Origin: Streptomyces sp. NBC_01288
GTDB taxonomy: Bacteria > Actinomycetota > Actinomycetes > Streptomycetales > Streptomycetaceae
Direction of reading: 5' to 3'
DNA: 64,000 nucleotides
Assembly (NCBI RefSeq): GCF_035982055.1
Contig: NZ_CP108427.1
Span: 6,323,001-6,387,000, forward strand
How positions within the stretch are numbered: position 1 is the first letter of the stretch; each line of letters begins with the position of its first letter. Both the position numbers and the translations under genes were made by a program. The notes beneath the pieces were generated by a model, which saw nothing but the letters and a program-made list of their open reading frames with translations, made no database searches and was not told the DNA's origin. Shown piece by piece: positions 51,102-60,450 of the stretch.

Positions 51102-52247
51102 ATGACGCAGACCACTCACCACACCCCCGACACCGCCCGGCAGGCCGACCCCTTCCCGGTGAAGGGGATGGACGCGGTCGTCTTCGCCGTGGGCAATGCC
51201 AAGCAGGCGGCGCACTACTACTCCACGGCCTTCGGCATGACGCTGGTCGCCTACTCCGGTCCGGAGAACGGCAGCCGCGAGACCGCCTCGTACGTGCTCA
51301 CCAACGGCTCCGCCCGCTTCGTGTTCACCTCCGTCATCAAGCCCGCCACCCCCTGGGGCGAGTTCCTCACCCGGCACGTGGCCGAGCACGGCGACGGTGT
51401 CGTCGACCTCGCCATCGAGGTGCCGGACGCGCGCGCCGCGTACGCCTACGCCGTCGAGCACGGCGCCCGTTCGCTCGCCGAGCCGTACGAGCTGAAGGAC
51501 GAGAACGGCTCGGTCGTCCTCGCCGCGATCGCCACCTACGGCGAGACCCGCCACACCCTCGTCGAGCGCACCGGCTACGACGGCCCGTACCTCCCCGGCT
51601 TCGCCCCCGCCGAACCGCTCGTCGCGGCCCCCGCCCATCGCACCTTCCAGGCGATCGACCACTGCGTCGGCAACGTCGAACTCGGCCACATGAACGAGTG
51701 GGTCGGCTTCTACAACAAGGTCATGGGCTTCACGAACATGAAGGAGTTCGTGGGCGACGACATCGCGACCGAGTACAGCGCGCTGATGTCGAAGGTCGTC
51801 GCCGACGGCACGCTCAAGGTCAAGTTCCCGATCAACGAGCCCGCCGTCGCGAAGAAGAAGTCGCAGATCGACGAGTACCTGGAGTTCTACGGCGGCGCGG
51901 GCGTCCAGCACATCGCGCTCAACACCAACGACATCGTGCAGACCGTACGGACGATGCGCGCGGCCGGAGTGAAGTTCCTCGACACCCCCGACTCCTACTA
52001 CGACACCCTCGGCGAGTGGGTCGGCGACACCCGCGTCCCCGTCGACACCCTGCGCGAGCTGAAGATCCTCGCCGACCGCGACGAGGACGGATACCTTCTC
52101 CAGATCTTCACCAAGCCGGTCCAGGACCGGCCTACGGTGTTCTTCGAACTCATCGAGCGACACGGCTCGATGGGCTTCGGCAAGGGCAACTTCAAGGCGC
52201 TGTTCGAGGCGATCGAGCGGGAGCAGGAGAAGCGGGGCAACCTGTAA
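51102..52247 (+). CDS. hpd: 4-hydroxyphenylpyruvate dioxygenase
   Basis: 381-residue Fe(II) enzyme converting 4-hydroxyphenylpyruvate to homogentisate in tyrosine catabolism. Two VOC domains. Iron ligands by motif: His in DHCVGNVEL (about 187), His in QHIALNTND (about 270), Glu in FFELIER (about 349). The C-terminal GFGKGNFKALFEAIEREQ is family-typical. ATG 51102 has GGGGAGGGGG upstream. Confidence 0.97.
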   Translation: MTQTTHHTPDTARQADPFPVKGMDAVVFAVGNAKQAAHYYSTAFGMTLVAYSGPENGSRETASYVLTNGSARFVFTSVIKPATPWGEFLTRHVAEHGDGVVDLAIEVPDARAAYAYAVEHGARSLAEPYELKDENGSVVLAAIATYGETRHTLVERTGYDGPYLPGFAPAEPLVAAPAHRTFQAIDHCVGNVELGHMNEWVGFYNKVMGFTNMKEFVGDDIATEYSALMSKVVADGTLKVKFPINEPAVAKKKSQIDEYLEFYGGAGVQHIALNTNDIVQTVRTMRAAGVKFLDTPDSYYDTLGEWVGDTRVPVDTLRELKILADRDEDGYLLQIFTKPVQDRPTVFFELIERHGSMGFGKGNFKALFEAIEREQEKRGNL

Positions 52248-52279
52248 CGCACGGGTCCCGCAAGGGACTTGGGAGGACC

Positions 52280-53146
52280 GTGGCCGTCGCGCCGATCGAT
52301 CTGTCCGCACCGGCGGCACGCTGGCTGTGGCAGAAGGGCACCCTGCACGAGCCCACGGTCCTCCAGTCGTTCGCCCTCGACGAGGTCCACCAGCGCCTGT
52401 ACGTCCTCCAGTTGAGAACGGGCGGCGCCGACGCCGGCAACCTCTGTCTCAACCAGCTCGACTACACGGGCAAGGCGCTCGGCCACATGCACCTCCAGGG
52501 CTTCGGGCACGGCGTCAGCATGGGTGTGCAGAACACCTCCGACGGCGATGTGTGGATCTGGACCGAGGCCGCCGCGAAGGCCGGTTCGGGCGGTGCCTAC
52601 GGCCAGGCCGTCACCCGCTTCCACTTCGCGAACGGCGCCACCCGCACCTCCGCCGACGTGGCGGTCCGCAAGCCGATCGCGAACTCCACCAACAACCAGC
52701 CCACGGTCTGCATGACCTCGAAGCGCATAGCGATCCGCTACCGCATCGCCAACCAACCCCGGTACCGCGTCTGGGACTTGGACGCCTTCGTGGCCCGCGA
52801 CTACGCCACTCCGCTGGCCGACATAGCCCAGACCGGCGCCCACCCGGACCCGTCGATCCCGTTCCAGGGCTACGCGCTCGACGGCGACCACCTCTACCAA
52901 CTCGCGGGCTCCGCCTACAACTCCACCACCAACCCGCCCGCGAAACACGGCAACACCTACGTCTCCTGCCTCGACATCCGCACCGGCGAACTGGTCCAGC
53001 GGTCCCGCACGGAGGCCGGTTACAACCTCACCTACCGCGAACCGGAGGGCCTCGCCGTCCGCACGAAGCCCAGCACCCGTCTGTGCATCGGGTTCGCGTC
53101 CGGGGAGGCGGGGGCACGGAAGTTCTCCCTCTGCCACAAGCCGTAG
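52280..53146 (+). CDS. Teichoic-acid-biosynthesis-C / phage-tail-like propeller protein
   Basis: 288-residue protein of a streptomycete family annotated as teichoic acid biosynthesis protein C or phage baseplate protein. Landmarks: LHEPTVLQSFALDEVHQRLY, LCLNQLDYTGKALGHMHLQG, FGHGVSMGVQ. No signal peptide is visible, unlike many relatives. GTG 52280 has GGGAGGACC upstream. Function unproven; a sugar-binding or surface role is possible. Confidence 0.65.
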   Translation: MAVAPIDLSAPAARWLWQKGTLHEPTVLQSFALDEVHQRLYVLQLRTGGADAGNLCLNQLDYTGKALGHMHLQGFGHGVSMGVQNTSDGDVWIWTEAAAKAGSGGAYGQAVTRFHFANGATRTSADVAVRKPIANSTNNQPTVCMTSKRIAIRYRIANQPRYRVWDLDAFVARDYATPLADIAQTGAHPDPSIPFQGYALDGDHLYQLAGSAYNSTTNPPAKHGNTYVSCLDIRTGELVQRSRTEAGYNLTYREPEGLAVRTKPSTRLCIGFASGEAGARKFSLCHKP

Positions 53147-53173
53147 CCGCGGACAGGGCCGTACGCTGCCCTC

Positions 53174-53464
53174 ATGGCCAGGATCAACGACGTGGGCGGC
53201 ACCCAGGGGTTCGGTGCCATCGACACCACCGACGACCCCGAGCCCTTCCACGCCGACTGGGAGGCGCGGGTCGTCGGGCTGTTCAACGCCCTGCGCGCGC
53301 AGGGCATCTTCAACACCAACGAGTTCCGGGACGCGATCGAGGCGATCCCGCCCGCCGCGTACCTCTCGATGCCGTACTACGAGCGCTGGTTCACCGCGAT
53401 CACCACGCTGCTGGAACGCAAGGGCGTGATCGAACCAGGTGAGTTGGGGGAGCCGGATGCCTGA
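53174..53464 (+). CDS. Nitrile hydratase beta-type subunit, N-terminal half
   Basis: 96-residue subunit. ARINDVGGTQGFGAIDTTDD and FHADWEARVVGLFNALRAQG, and YLSMPYYERWFTAITTLL, match the N-terminal half of nitrile hydratase beta. Split beta subunits occur in thiocyanate hydrolase and toyocamycin nitrile hydratase. It overlaps the next gene by 8 nt. Confidence 0.88.
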   Translation: MARINDVGGTQGFGAIDTTDDPEPFHADWEARVVGLFNALRAQGIFNTNEFRDAIEAIPPAAYLSMPYYERWFTAITTLLERKGVIEPGELGEPDA

Positions 53465-53753
53465 CCGCTTCCCGCCCGGCACCCGCGTCCGGACCTTCCG
53501 CCACGACCCGCCGCACCACACCCGCCTGCCCCGTTACGCACGCGGCAGGTCCGGTGTCGTCGTGGAGCCGGAAGGGCGCGCGGAGCTGGCCGACGTCAGT
53601 GCGCGGGGGACCGGGGACGCGCCGGTGGAGCAGGTGTACGCGGTGCGGTTCGCGGCCCGGGACCTGTGGGGCGAGGGCGACCATCACGTCGTACTCGATC
53701 TGTGGGAAAGCTACTTGGAAGCGTGCGAAGAGGAACGTGACGATGAGCGGTGA
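53457..53753 (+). CDS. Nitrile hydratase beta-type subunit, C-terminal half
   Basis: 98-residue protein with the SH3-like beta C-terminal fold: FPPGTRVRTFRHDPPHHTRLP, RYARGRSGVV, VYAVRFAARDLWGEGDHHVVLDLWESYLE in parts. It pairs with the upstream half and overlaps the alpha gene by 11 nt. The three genes form one operon. Quoted parts: GTRVRTFRHDPPHHTR, AARDLWGEGDH. Confidence 0.85.
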   Translation: MPDRFPPGTRVRTFRHDPPHHTRLPRYARGRSGVVVEPEGRAELADVSARGTGDAPVEQVYAVRFAARDLWGEGDHHVVLDLWESYLEACEEERDDER

Positions 53754-54324
53754 CCACGAGGACGCCTCGATCTCCCGGCGGGTGCGGCGACTTGAGACCC
53801 TGCTGGAGGAGAAGGGGGTCGTCACGGCCGGGGCGGTCGACGAGGTGCTCGACGCGTTCCTCGCGGGCGCGTCACCGGCGAACGGGGCACGGGTGGTGGC
53901 CCGCGCCTGGACCGACGAGGCGTACAGGGCAAGGCTGTTGACGGACGGCACGGCCGCCGTGCGGGAACTCGGCTTCATGGACGGCTCGTTCCAGCGGCTG
54001 CGGGTCGTCGCGAACACGGACGCGACCCACAACGTCATCGTCTGCACCCTCTGCTCCTGCTACCCGCTCCCGCTGCTGGGCCCGTCCCCGGGCTGGTACA
54101 AGTCGGAGGCCTACCGCTCCCGCGTGGTCCGCGAACCCCGGTCCGTACTCGCCGAGTTCGGGCTCCAGCTGCCTACGACCACGGACATCACCGTGTGGGA
54201 CTCCAGCGCGGAGACCCGCTACATGGTGCTTCCGCTCAGGCCCGAAGGCACGGAGTCGCTGACCGAGGACGAACTGGCCGCGCTGGTCACCCGCAACGCG
54301 CTCATCGGCACGGCAGCGGTGTGA
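53743..54324 (+). CDS. Nitrile hydratase alpha subunit (cobalt-type motif)
   Basis: 193-residue catalytic subunit converting nitrile to amide. The metal motif VCTLCSCY (about residues 102-108) has the CTLCSC form seen in cobalt enzymes, whose Cys are post-translationally oxidised. Other landmarks: GARVVARAWTDEAYRARLL, PSPGWYKSEAYRSRVVREP. An activator gene is not adjacent; Co insertion would need one elsewhere. Confidence 0.9.
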   Translation: MSGDHEDASISRRVRRLETLLEEKGVVTAGAVDEVLDAFLAGASPANGARVVARAWTDEAYRARLLTDGTAAVRELGFMDGSFQRLRVVANTDATHNVIVCTLCSCYPLPLLGPSPGWYKSEAYRSRVVREPRSVLAEFGLQLPTTTDITVWDSSAETRYMVLPLRPEGTESLTEDELAALVTRNALIGTAAV

Positions 54325-54333
54325 GGCGGCGGC

Positions 54334-55800
54334 TCAACTCGTCTTCTCCTGCGGCTCCTTGTCCGTGGGGAGTGGCTCGTCGGACGGCTCGCCCATCGTC
54401 GCCAAGGCCGCCTGCGCCAACGGCACCCGCAGCGGCGAGAAGTACGGGTTGATCTGCAACGCCTCCTGGAGATGGCGGCGCGCGGACGCGAACTTCTCCA
54501 ACTCCTTCTCGATCATGCCCCGGTGGAACGCGTACAGCGCGTCCCGCACCCCGCCCCCGTGCACCTTGTCCGTCGCCGCCGACGCGAACTTCAGCGCCTC
54601 CTCGTCCTGCCCGGCCCGGTGCAGCGCCCACCCGAGCGCGTCGGCCACCGGGATCCCCGGCTGGCGGGTCCACTCGGCCCGCAGCCGGCGTACGGCGTCC
54701 TGGGCGTCGCCGTGGTCCGCCTCGAAGGCACCGAGGACCAACTCGTCGTCGACCCCGGCCGCCGCGTCCTTGGCGGCGAGGGCGCGCAGGGTGTCGTACT
54801 GCACGCGGGCGGCCTGCGTGAGTCCCAGCGACTCGTACAACTCGCCGAGTTCCAGGGCGTATTGCGGGGTCGGCTGCTTGGCGAGGGCGACCTGGTAGGA
54901 GTTCAGGGCCTCCGAGGTGCGGCCCAGCGCCGCGAGCGCACGGCCCTCACCGGCGAGCGCCTCCCGCTGGTCCGGGTCGAGCCGTACGGCCGCCTCGAAG
55001 TGCCGTAGCGCGACCTCGCGGTCCCCGCGTTCCCAGGCCAGCTCCCCGGCGCGCTGCAACCAGGCGGCCTGCTCCGCCGGGGCGGTGGCTTTCGCCGCCG
55101 CGTCGGCGAGCTGGGCGGCGGCGTCCTCGCGCCAGCCGCGGTCGCGGTAGACGGCGGCGGCACGGGCCATGACGGCGGGTCCGGTGTGCAGCTCCAGCAG
55201 CTTTTCGAGGGTGCGGTGGGTCGCCTTGTAGTCGCCGAGGCCGGTGTAGGCGTCGATCAGCAGCGGATACGTCGTCCACCGCCTCGGCGCCGCCTTCACC
55301 GCGGCCTCGCCCCAGGTGCGCGCCGCGCGGAAGTCGCGCCGTTCGTTCGCGAGGGCCGCCAGGCCGTCCATCGCGACGGCGCTCGCGTCGTTGCCCTTCG
55401 CGCGGACCTTCAGCGAGGTGCGGAGGGCCTCCTCGGCCTTCGGGTAGTACAGGGTGTCCCCGGTCCGCCGCCCCTGCTCCACATAGGCCGAGCCGAGCAC
55501 CGCCCACGACCGGGCGTCCCGCGGATGGACCCGTACCCGCGTCTCGCGGTCGCCGATCAGCGCGGCCAGGTCGGGCAGCGCGGCCGGCACCCCCGCGGTG
55601 ACCGCGCTCAGCGCCTGCGCCTTGGGTCCCGGCGCGGGCCGCGGCGCCGGACGCGGCTCCTCGGGCAGCAGCCACAGCAGCCCGCCGACCACGGCACACC
55701 CGGCGACCGTCGCGATCAGCACCCGGCGCGGAACGGGGGAGCGGCGCCGGGGCGCCTCCGCCACCAGGGAAGTACCGGGGCCCCGCTGTTCGTTCTCCAT
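54334..55800 (-). CDS. TPR-repeat membrane-anchored protein
   Basis: 488 residues. One N-terminal membrane helix (VLIATVAGCAVVGGLLWLL, about residues 28-46), then TPR-like repeats across about 90-480 (WAVLGSAYVEQGRRTG, AALDEALALLP-like helices, ALRHFEAAVRLDPDQ). Function unknown, probably a protein-interaction scaffold. ATG 55798-55800 is the likely start. It is convergent with the nitrile hydratase genes. Confidence 0.8.
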   Translation of the reverse strand: MENEQRGPGTSLVAEAPRRRSPVPRRVLIATVAGCAVVGGLLWLLPEEPRPAPRPAPGPKAQALSAVTAGVPAALPDLAALIGDRETRVRVHPRDARSWAVLGSAYVEQGRRTGDTLYYPKAEEALRTSLKVRAKGNDASAVAMDGLAALANERRDFRAARTWGEAAVKAAPRRWTTYPLLIDAYTGLGDYKATHRTLEKLLELHTGPAVMARAAAVYRDRGWREDAAAQLADAAAKATAPAEQAAWLQRAGELAWERGDREVALRHFEAAVRLDPDQREALAGEGRALAALGRTSEALNSYQVALAKQPTPQYALELGELYESLGLTQAARVQYDTLRALAAKDAAAGVDDELVLGAFEADHGDAQDAVRRLRAEWTRQPGIPVADALGWALHRAGQDEEALKFASAATDKVHGGGVRDALYAFHRGMIEKELEKFASARRHLQEALQINPYFSPLRVPLAQAALATMGEPSDEPLPTDKEPQEKTS

Positions 55801-55898
55801 GGCGCTCACTCTGCGTCAGTACGACGACCACATCCCGGCACCCAAAGCCACGCGCGGACGGGGTTCACACCGATGGCCGCGAGTGCGACGCTGTGATC

Positions 55899-57299
55899 AT
55901 GAGCCGTATCGAAGCGCCTCGCGACCAGGACACCGGGACCCTTGTCGACCGGCTGCTGGCCGGGCTGCCCGCCGAGGCCGTCCTGACCGACCCGGACGTC
56001 ACGGACTCGTACGCCAACGACATGGCGAGCTTCTGCCCGTCCGGCACCCCCGCCGTCGTCGTGCTGCCGCGCACGGTCGAACAGGTCCAGCACGTCATGC
56101 GCGTGGCCACCGAACTGCGCCTCCCGGTCGTCCCGCAGGGCGCCCGCACGGGCCTGTCGGGCGCGGCCAACGCGTCCGAGGGCTGCGTCGTGCTGTCCCT
56201 CGTCAAGATGGACCGCATCCTGGAGATCAGCCCGGTCGACCGCATCGCGGTCGTCGAGCCCGGCGTCATCAACGCGACGCTCTCCCGCGCGGTCAACGAG
56301 CACGGCCTCTACTACCCGCCGGATCCCTCCAGTTGGGAGATGTGCACGATCGGCGGCAACATCGGCACCGCGTCCGGCGGGCTGTGCTGCGTGAAGTACG
56401 GGGTGACGGCCGAGTACGTCCTCGGCCTGGACGTCGTCCTCGCCGACGGGCGGCTGATGAGCACCGGCCGGCGTACGGCCAAGGGCGTCGCCGGGTACGA
56501 CCTGACCCGGCTGTTCGTCGGCTCGGAGGGCTCGCTCGGGATCGTCGTCAAGGCGACCCTGGCGCTGAGGCCGCAGCCGCCCCAACAGCTCGTACTGGCG
56601 GCCGAGTTCGGGTCCGCGGCGGCCGCTTGCGACGCCGTCTGCCGGATCATGGCGGGCGGGCACGTGCCGTCCCTCCTCGAACTGATGGACCGTACGACCG
56701 TCAAGGCCGTCAACGACCTGGCCCACATGGGACTGCCCGAGAGCACCGAGGCGTTGCTGCTCGCCGCCTTCGACACGCTGGATCCGGCCGCCGACCTGGC
56801 CGCCGTAGGAGCCCTGTGCGAGGCGGCCGGAGCCACGCAGGTCGTGCCCGCCGAGGACGCTGCCGAGTCCGAACTGCTGCTCCAGGCGCGGCGGTTGTCG
56901 CTCACGGCGCTGGAGGCGGTCAAGGGCACGACGATGATCGACGACGTGTGCGTGCCCCGGTCGCGGCTCGGCGAGATGCTCGAAGGGGTGGAACGGATCG
57001 GTGAGAAGTACCGGCTGACCATCGGCGTCTGCGCGCACGCCGGTGACGGCAACACGCACCCCACCGTCTGCTTCGACGCGCAGGACGCCGACGAGTCCCG
57101 GCGCGCCCGCGAGTCCTTCGACGAGATCATGGCCCTCGGCCTCGCACTCGGCGGCACCATCACCGGCGAACACGGCGTCGGCGTCCTGAAGAAGGAGTGG
57201 CTGGCCCGCGAACTCGGCCCGGTGGGCGTCGAGATGCAGCGGGCGGTCAAGGCGACCTTCGACCCGCTGGGGATCCTCAATCCCGGCAAGCTGTTCTGA
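55899..57299 (+). CDS. FAD-linked oxidase (GlcD/D-lactate dehydrogenase type)
   Basis: 466-residue flavoprotein oxidising a 2-hydroxy acid (glycolate or D-lactate). FAD-PCMH domain: PVVPQGARTGLSGAANAS, GGNIGTASGGLCCVKYG, and GSEGSLGIVVKATLAL. C-terminal FAD-oxidase domain with CAHAGDGNTHPTV and GGTITGEHGVGVLKK. ATG 55899 is the likely start. No partner subunit is adjacent. Confidence 0.92.
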   Translation: MSRIEAPRDQDTGTLVDRLLAGLPAEAVLTDPDVTDSYANDMASFCPSGTPAVVVLPRTVEQVQHVMRVATELRLPVVPQGARTGLSGAANASEGCVVLSLVKMDRILEISPVDRIAVVEPGVINATLSRAVNEHGLYYPPDPSSWEMCTIGGNIGTASGGLCCVKYGVTAEYVLGLDVVLADGRLMSTGRRTAKGVAGYDLTRLFVGSEGSLGIVVKATLALRPQPPQQLVLAAEFGSAAAACDAVCRIMAGGHVPSLLELMDRTTVKAVNDLAHMGLPESTEALLLAAFDTLDPAADLAAVGALCEAAGATQVVPAEDAAESELLLQARRLSLTALEAVKGTTMIDDVCVPRSRLGEMLEGVERIGEKYRLTIGVCAHAGDGNTHPTVCFDAQDADESRRARESFDEIMALGLALGGTITGEHGVGVLKKEWLARELGPVGVEMQRAVKATFDPLGILNPGKLF

Positions 57300-57319
57300 G
57301 GGCGGAGGACACCTATCCC

Positions 57320-57359
57320 AGAAAAGTGTGACACTTTCGCCGAGAGTGACACACTTTCT
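57320..57359. terminator. Bidirectional hairpin between GlcD-like gene and ssgG
   Basis: AGAAAAGTGTGACACTTTC pairs with GAGTGACACACTTTCT imperfectly. It lies between convergent genes and shares its core with the hairpin at 1312-1352. Confidence 0.55.
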
Positions 57360-57363
57360 GAAC

Positions 57364-57837
57364 TCACTCCCCGTCCCGCGACTCGTCCGACGGCCACGGG
57401 TCGCGCAGCCACAGGTCGTCGGCCGGGGTCGGGGCGAGCAGCTCGGCCAGGCCGGCGTCGATGCCGAGCTGCTCGGCCTCAGAGCCCGGAGGGACCACCC
57501 GCAGGGTGCGCTCCAGCCACGCCGACACCTGCGCCGCCGGAGCCTCCAGCAGGGCGTCCCCGTCGGGTGAACTCAGCGCCATCAGGACGACACTGCGCCG
57601 CTCCACCTTCGTCGGCCACACCCGCACGTCCCCGTGCCCACATGGCCGGAACACGCCCTCGACGAGGAGTTCGCGGGCGAACGTCCAGTGCACGGGGTGC
57701 TCGGAGTTGATGTGGAAGGAGATGTGGACGGCGTACGGGTCGTCGGTGCGGTAGCTCAGCCGGGCCGGGACCGGAATGCTGCGCTCCGGCGACAGGATGA
57801 GTTTGAGCTCCAACTCCCGCTCTACGACTGTGTGCAT
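57364..57837 (-). CDS. ssgG: SsgA-like sporulation protein (SsgG type)
   Basis: 157-residue SsgA-like protein controlling septum and spore-wall placement. MHTVVERELELKLILSPERS, IPVPARLSYRTDDPYAV, HINSEHPVHWTFARELLVEG, and RVWPTKVERRSVVLMALSS. ATG 57835-57837. Assigned to SsgG from gene neighbourhood (hpd and a RDD protein nearby) and sequence, not from a search. Confidence 0.75.
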   Translation of the reverse strand: MHTVVERELELKLILSPERSIPVPARLSYRTDDPYAVHISFHINSEHPVHWTFARELLVEGVFRPCGHGDVRVWPTKVERRSVVLMALSSPDGDALLEAPAAQVSAWLERTLRVVPPGSEAEQLGIDAGLAELLAPTPADDLWLRDPWPSDESRDGE

Positions 57838-58102
57838 GACGTGTGTCTCCTCTCGCTGACCGGGCCCCGCGGTGGGCCCGTACGAGTGGAGAGGGCGTGC
57901 GGGCCGAAGCATTACGCGAGTTCGGGAAACTTTTTTTCCGCACGGCGTCACGAAGGCTTCGCGGGGCTTCGGGGCGTGTGGACTCCGTGCACGAGGTTGC
58001 CCGGAAAGGGGTGGGTCCGGCGGGACGGGCAGTGGTGGTCGCACGGGTCTGATAGATGTGGACACCCCCATTTGACCTCCGAGCAGATATGGGACGACGG
58101 AC
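57838..58102. other. Divergent promoter region ssgG / RDD gene
   Basis: 265 bp without a gene. A T-run (ACTTTTTTTC, about 57929) is unusual for this genome. ATTTGACCTCC (about 58070) may contain a -35 TTGACC. Confidence 0.25.
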
Positions 58103-59599
58103 ATGAGCGCCCCAACCCCGGCACCCGGTGACGACAGGCCCCGCGAGGGGTACTACCCGGACCCGTCCATTCCTGGCTATGTCCGGTACTGGAACGGCGC
58201 GGCCTGGGTGCCCGGCACCAGCCGCCCGGCACCGTCGGACGGCCTGTCACCGGGCGCGCCGGGTGCGTCCGTGGAGGAGACCGGGCCGCACTTCTTCGAC
58301 GAGGACCCGGTGAGCCCGGCCGACGCCCAGCACGGCAGTCGCCCCGAACCGGCCGCCGCGTGGGGCGCGGACCGCGCCCACCAGAGCGGCTTCGGCGGCG
58401 ACCAGGACCGCCGCGTCTCCTGGGGCTCCCCGGACCCGAGAACGCCCGCGGACCCGAGAGTGCCCGCGGACATCCCGGCGCCGTCGACCCCGCCCGCCGA
58501 CGAGGGCACGACCACTTTCCGCCGCCCGGCCCCGCGCACGCCTCAACAGGGCGGGGCGCCGGGGGCGCAGGGCGGGGGCGCCTTCGGCGGGCAGGGCTCG
58601 GCCGGGTCCGGTGCGGGCGGCGGCTATGACTCGCAGGGTTCGGCACGGTCCGGCTCCGCGGCCGGGGTCGACGCCGGTGGTTCCGGTGTGCAGGGGCCTG
58701 TGGGGACCGGCTCCGCCGGCGGTGCGTTCGGGCCCGACAGCCCCGGCGGGAACACCCCCTCCAGCGACCCCTCCGGCCCCGGCTTCGGTGCCGGAAAGGC
58801 GGCCGCCGCCCGTGCCGCGCAGGCCCAGGCGGGCCAGGCGGGTACCGGCTCCGGGGCAGCCGCCTCCGCCGCGCCCGCCTCCGCCTCCACGGCCCTCTCC
58901 GGACCCCAGCAGGCCGCCCCCGGTGTCCCTCAGCAGTCCGGCCCGGCGCAGCCCCAGGGCGCCGCCGTGGGTACGCCCATGGCCGCCGGACCCGGTGGCG
59001 GGCAGCCCTCCTGGGCGCAGCAGGTGCACCGGCTGGCGGGGGACGAGGAGGGGCCCGTAGCGCCCTGGAAGCCGCCTGTGGAGGACGTGTTCCAGGCGGC
59101 GGCGCGGCGGCAGTCGGAGGCGCGGCCCGCGGGGCTCGGCAAGCGGCTGGTCGCGCGGCTGATCGACACCGTCGTGCTCGGCGCGGTCACCGCCGTCGCC
59201 GCCGTACCGCTGGGCACCAAGGCGGCCGACCACCTCGACGAGAAGATCGACGCGGCCAAGCTCTCCGGCCGTACCGAGACGGTCTGGCTGCTGGACGGCA
59301 CCACGGCCGCCTACCTGGGCATCGTCCTCGCCGTCCTCCTCCTCTTCGGCGTCCTCTACGAGGCGTTGCCGACCGCCAAGTGGGGCCGCACCCTGGGCAA
59401 GAAGCTCTGCGGTATCGAGGTCCGCGGGATCGAGAGCCACGAGCCGCCCGGCTTCGGCGGGGCGCTGCGCCGCTGGCTCGTCTACAGCGTCCCGGGGCTG
59501 CTCGGCATCGGGATCGTCGGCGTCGCCTGGTGCCTGTTCGACCGGCCCTGGCACCAGTGCTGGCACGACAAGGCAGCACATACGTTCGTGGCGGCATAG
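58103..59599 (+). CDS. RDD-family membrane protein with DUF2510 N terminus
   Basis: 498 residues. N-terminal DUF2510 (GYYPDPSIPGYVRYWNGAAW, about 15-40), then some 270 low-complexity Gly/Ala/Pro/Ser residues, and a C-terminal RDD domain (LGKRLVARLIDTVVLGAVTA, GRTLGKKLCGIEV) with three to four helices. Function unknown. GC-rich repeats in the linker are typical. Confidence 0.85.
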   Translation: MSAPTPAPGDDRPREGYYPDPSIPGYVRYWNGAAWVPGTSRPAPSDGLSPGAPGASVEETGPHFFDEDPVSPADAQHGSRPEPAAAWGADRAHQSGFGGDQDRRVSWGSPDPRTPADPRVPADIPAPSTPPADEGTTTFRRPAPRTPQQGGAPGAQGGGAFGGQGSAGSGAGGGYDSQGSARSGSAAGVDAGGSGVQGPVGTGSAGGAFGPDSPGGNTPSSDPSGPGFGAGKAAAARAAQAQAGQAGTGSGAAASAAPASASTALSGPQQAAPGVPQQSGPAQPQGAAVGTPMAAGPGGGQPSWAQQVHRLAGDEEGPVAPWKPPVEDVFQAAARRQSEARPAGLGKRLVARLIDTVVLGAVTAVAAVPLGTKAADHLDEKIDAAKLSGRTETVWLLDGTTAAYLGIVLAVLLLFGVLYEALPTAKWGRTLGKKLCGIEVRGIESHEPPGFGGALRRWLVYSVPGLLGIGIVGVAWCLFDRPWHQCWHDKAAHTFVAA

Positions 59600-59688
59600 G
59601 GGAGTACGGCATCCGGGGTACCTGATTCCGTACCCCGGACGGCCCCTCGCCGGATGCGGAGGCGGACGGTTCGCGGTCGACTCGGCGC

Positions 59689-60339
59689 ATGAGCACCGAA
59701 CCGCCTCCGGGCTCCGGCCAGCAGCCGCCGGAAGACGACCCGTTCAGGAAGCAGCCCCCTCCTGGCCAGGGATCGGGCTCACCGTACGACCAGTCCTACG
59801 GGAACCAGCCTCCGCAGCCTCCTCCGTACGACGGTGGCGGTGGCGGCGATCCCTACGGCGGCGGCTCCTACCCCACCGACCCCCTCGCCGGCATGCCCCC
59901 GCTCGCCGACAGCGGCCGCCGCACGCTCGCCCGGATCATCGACCTGATCCTCGTCGGCATCATCGTCTGGCTGGTCACCTGGGCCTTCGGCGTCCACGAG
60001 TACGACGTCGGCTCCAACGGCGCGTCGTACGCCAAGTCGCTCGGCCAGTCGCTCATCGCGGCCGTGCTCTACATCGGCTACGACACCGTGATGATGGCCA
60101 AGTCCGGTCAGACGCTGGGCAAGAAGTGGCTGGGCCTGCGCGTGGCCAACCTCGACAACGGGTCGACGCCGTCCGTGCAGACCAACCTGATCCGCGCGGC
60201 GGTGCTGTGGATCCCGTTCGCGTTCTGCTGCGCCTGCATCTGGACGGCGATCTGCGGCGGTTGGAGCTTCTTCGACAAGCCGTACAAGCAGGGCCTGCAC
60301 GACAAGGCCGCCAAGACCGTGGTGGTCAGCACGCGTTGA
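59689..60339 (+). CDS. RDD-family membrane protein
   Basis: 216 residues. A Pro/Gly-rich N terminus (QQPPEDDPFRKQPPPGQGSG) precedes the RDD domain (SGRRTLARIIDLILVGIIVW, GQTLGKKWLGLRVANL). About four helices. It follows the larger RDD gene by about 90 nt and is probably a paralogue by tandem duplication. Confidence 0.85.
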   Translation: MSTEPPPGSGQQPPEDDPFRKQPPPGQGSGSPYDQSYGNQPPQPPPYDGGGGGDPYGGGSYPTDPLAGMPPLADSGRRTLARIIDLILVGIIVWLVTWAFGVHEYDVGSNGASYAKSLGQSLIAAVLYIGYDTVMMAKSGQTLGKKWLGLRVANLDNGSTPSVQTNLIRAAVLWIPFAFCCACIWTAICGGWSFFDKPYKQGLHDKAAKTVVVSTR

Positions 60340-60450
60340 CGTGACCGGGGTCAACACCCGGAGCGCACACAGCGATCGGCGGGTCCGTGGTCAACGGGCC
60401 CGCCGATTCGCGTAGTCGAGCTTGAGGTCGAGCTTGGGCTTGTGCTTGGT

